Of a DNA stretch of 5,918 nucleotides, positions 5,683-5,918 are shown piece by piece (within the stretch, counting starts at the first letter, position 1; each line of letters opens with the position of its first letter). This DNA comes from Solirubrobacterales bacterium (GTDB lineage Bacteria; Actinomycetota; Thermoleophilia; Solirubrobacterales; 70-9). Position numbers and translations under genes: made by a program. The stretch spans positions 1 to 5,918 of the forward strand of contig JACDBR010000127.1 of NCBI GenBank assembly GCA_013694825.1, in the 5' to 3' direction. The notes below the pieces were generated by a model. The model made no database searches and was not told the DNA's origin. It saw nothing but the letters and a program-made list of their open reading frames with translations.

Positions 5683-5918
5683 ATGACCGAGACGAATAAG
5701 AACGCGATCAGCCCCGAGGGCCTGGCGAGGGCCGAGGCGGAGCTGCGTGAGCTGCGAGACGTACGCCGTGCTGAGATCGTCCGGTCGATCAAGAGCGCGC
5801 GCGAGTTCGGCGACCTCTCCGAGAACGCCGAGTACCACGCTGCGCGCGAGGCACAGGGCCTGAACGAGGCCCGGATTCGCGCCCTCGAGCAGCGGCTGGC
5901 CGGAGCGGAGGTTCAGGC
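5683..5918 (+). CDS. greA: Transcription elongation factor GreA, N-terminal part (3' end outside window)
   Basis: The ATG at 5683-5685 opens a frame running off the right edge, giving 78 residues of a protein that is usually about 155-165 long. It begins MTETNKNAISPEGLARAEAE. The visible part is the N-terminal antiparallel coiled coil that enters the RNA polymerase secondary channel and stimulates cleavage of backtracked RNA. The hallmark GDLSENAEYHAAREAQG spans residues 43-59. Asp44 and Glu47 at the coil tip correspond to the acidic residues (Asp41/Glu44 in E. coli) needed for transcript cleavage, so the factor looks functional. Heptad-like leucines continue through RIRALEQRLAGAE. No Shine-Dalgarno lies at normal distance, and the start is set by homology and a close TANNNT. 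It is divergent from the transporter operon. Confidence 0.95.
   Translation, partial: MTETNKNAISPEGLARAEAELRELRDVRRAEIVRSIKSAREFGDLSENAEYHAAREAQGLNEARIRALEQRLAGAEVQ

Noticed and set aside
1..5918. Search for CRISPR arrays, insertion sequences, tRNA or rRNA genes and toxin-antitoxin pairs.
   Set aside because: I saw no spaced long repeats, transposase motifs, tRNA-like cloverleaf ends or small paired genes. Gene packing leaves no room larger than about 125 bp.

Overview
This window is GC-rich DNA, and every real coding frame shows strong G/C bias at third codon positions. Protein character points to a high-GC actinobacterium: a Lys/Glu-poor, Asp/Arg/Ala-rich proteome, GTG and probably TTG starts, and TANNNT-type promoter candidates. 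A Thermoleophilia/Solirubrobacterales-like lineage is my best guess, inferred from protein style only.

Layout. (i) 2-601 (+) is the 3' part of a conserved actinobacterial protein of unknown function, cut by the left edge. (ii) 642-1718 (-) is a 358-aa soluble protein resembling the DUF3616 / esterase-like-phytase beta-propeller group, convergent with (i) across a 40-bp gap that contains a hairpin. (iii) 1830-5558 (-) is a complete four-gene osmoprotectant (glycine betaine/choline/carnitine-type quaternary amine) ABC importer, read ATPase -> permease -> permease -> substrate-binding lipoprotein. It is followed by a strong GC-rich terminator hairpin at 1770-1801. (iv) 5559-5682 is a divergent promoter region. 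(v) 5683-5918 (+) is the N-terminal third to half of the transcription elongation factor GreA, cut by the right edge.

How the genes work together. The ATPase carries C-terminal CBS-like domains and an acidic tail, features tied to ionic-strength or nucleotide gating in OpuA/OpuC-type importers. The two paralogous permeases would form a heterodimeric channel, and the lipoprotein captures substrate outside the membrane. Gene junctions are extremely tight: a 5-nt gap, then GTGA and ATGA overlaps. The operon is therefore probably one mRNA with translational coupling, and the lipoprotein has its own strong Shine-Dalgarno sequence inside the upstream gene. The flanking genes (i), (ii) and greA have no evident functional tie to osmoprotection.

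I found no clear sign of a new multi-gene system, mobile element, CRISPR array, tRNA or rRNA. The points worth a second look are the start site of the ATPase, a possibly leaderless greA transcript, small operator-like repeats in the divergent region, paired cysteines in two transporter subunits, an unusual D-loop residue, and the two uncharacterised proteins at the left end. No stretch longer than 300 bases lacks a gene.
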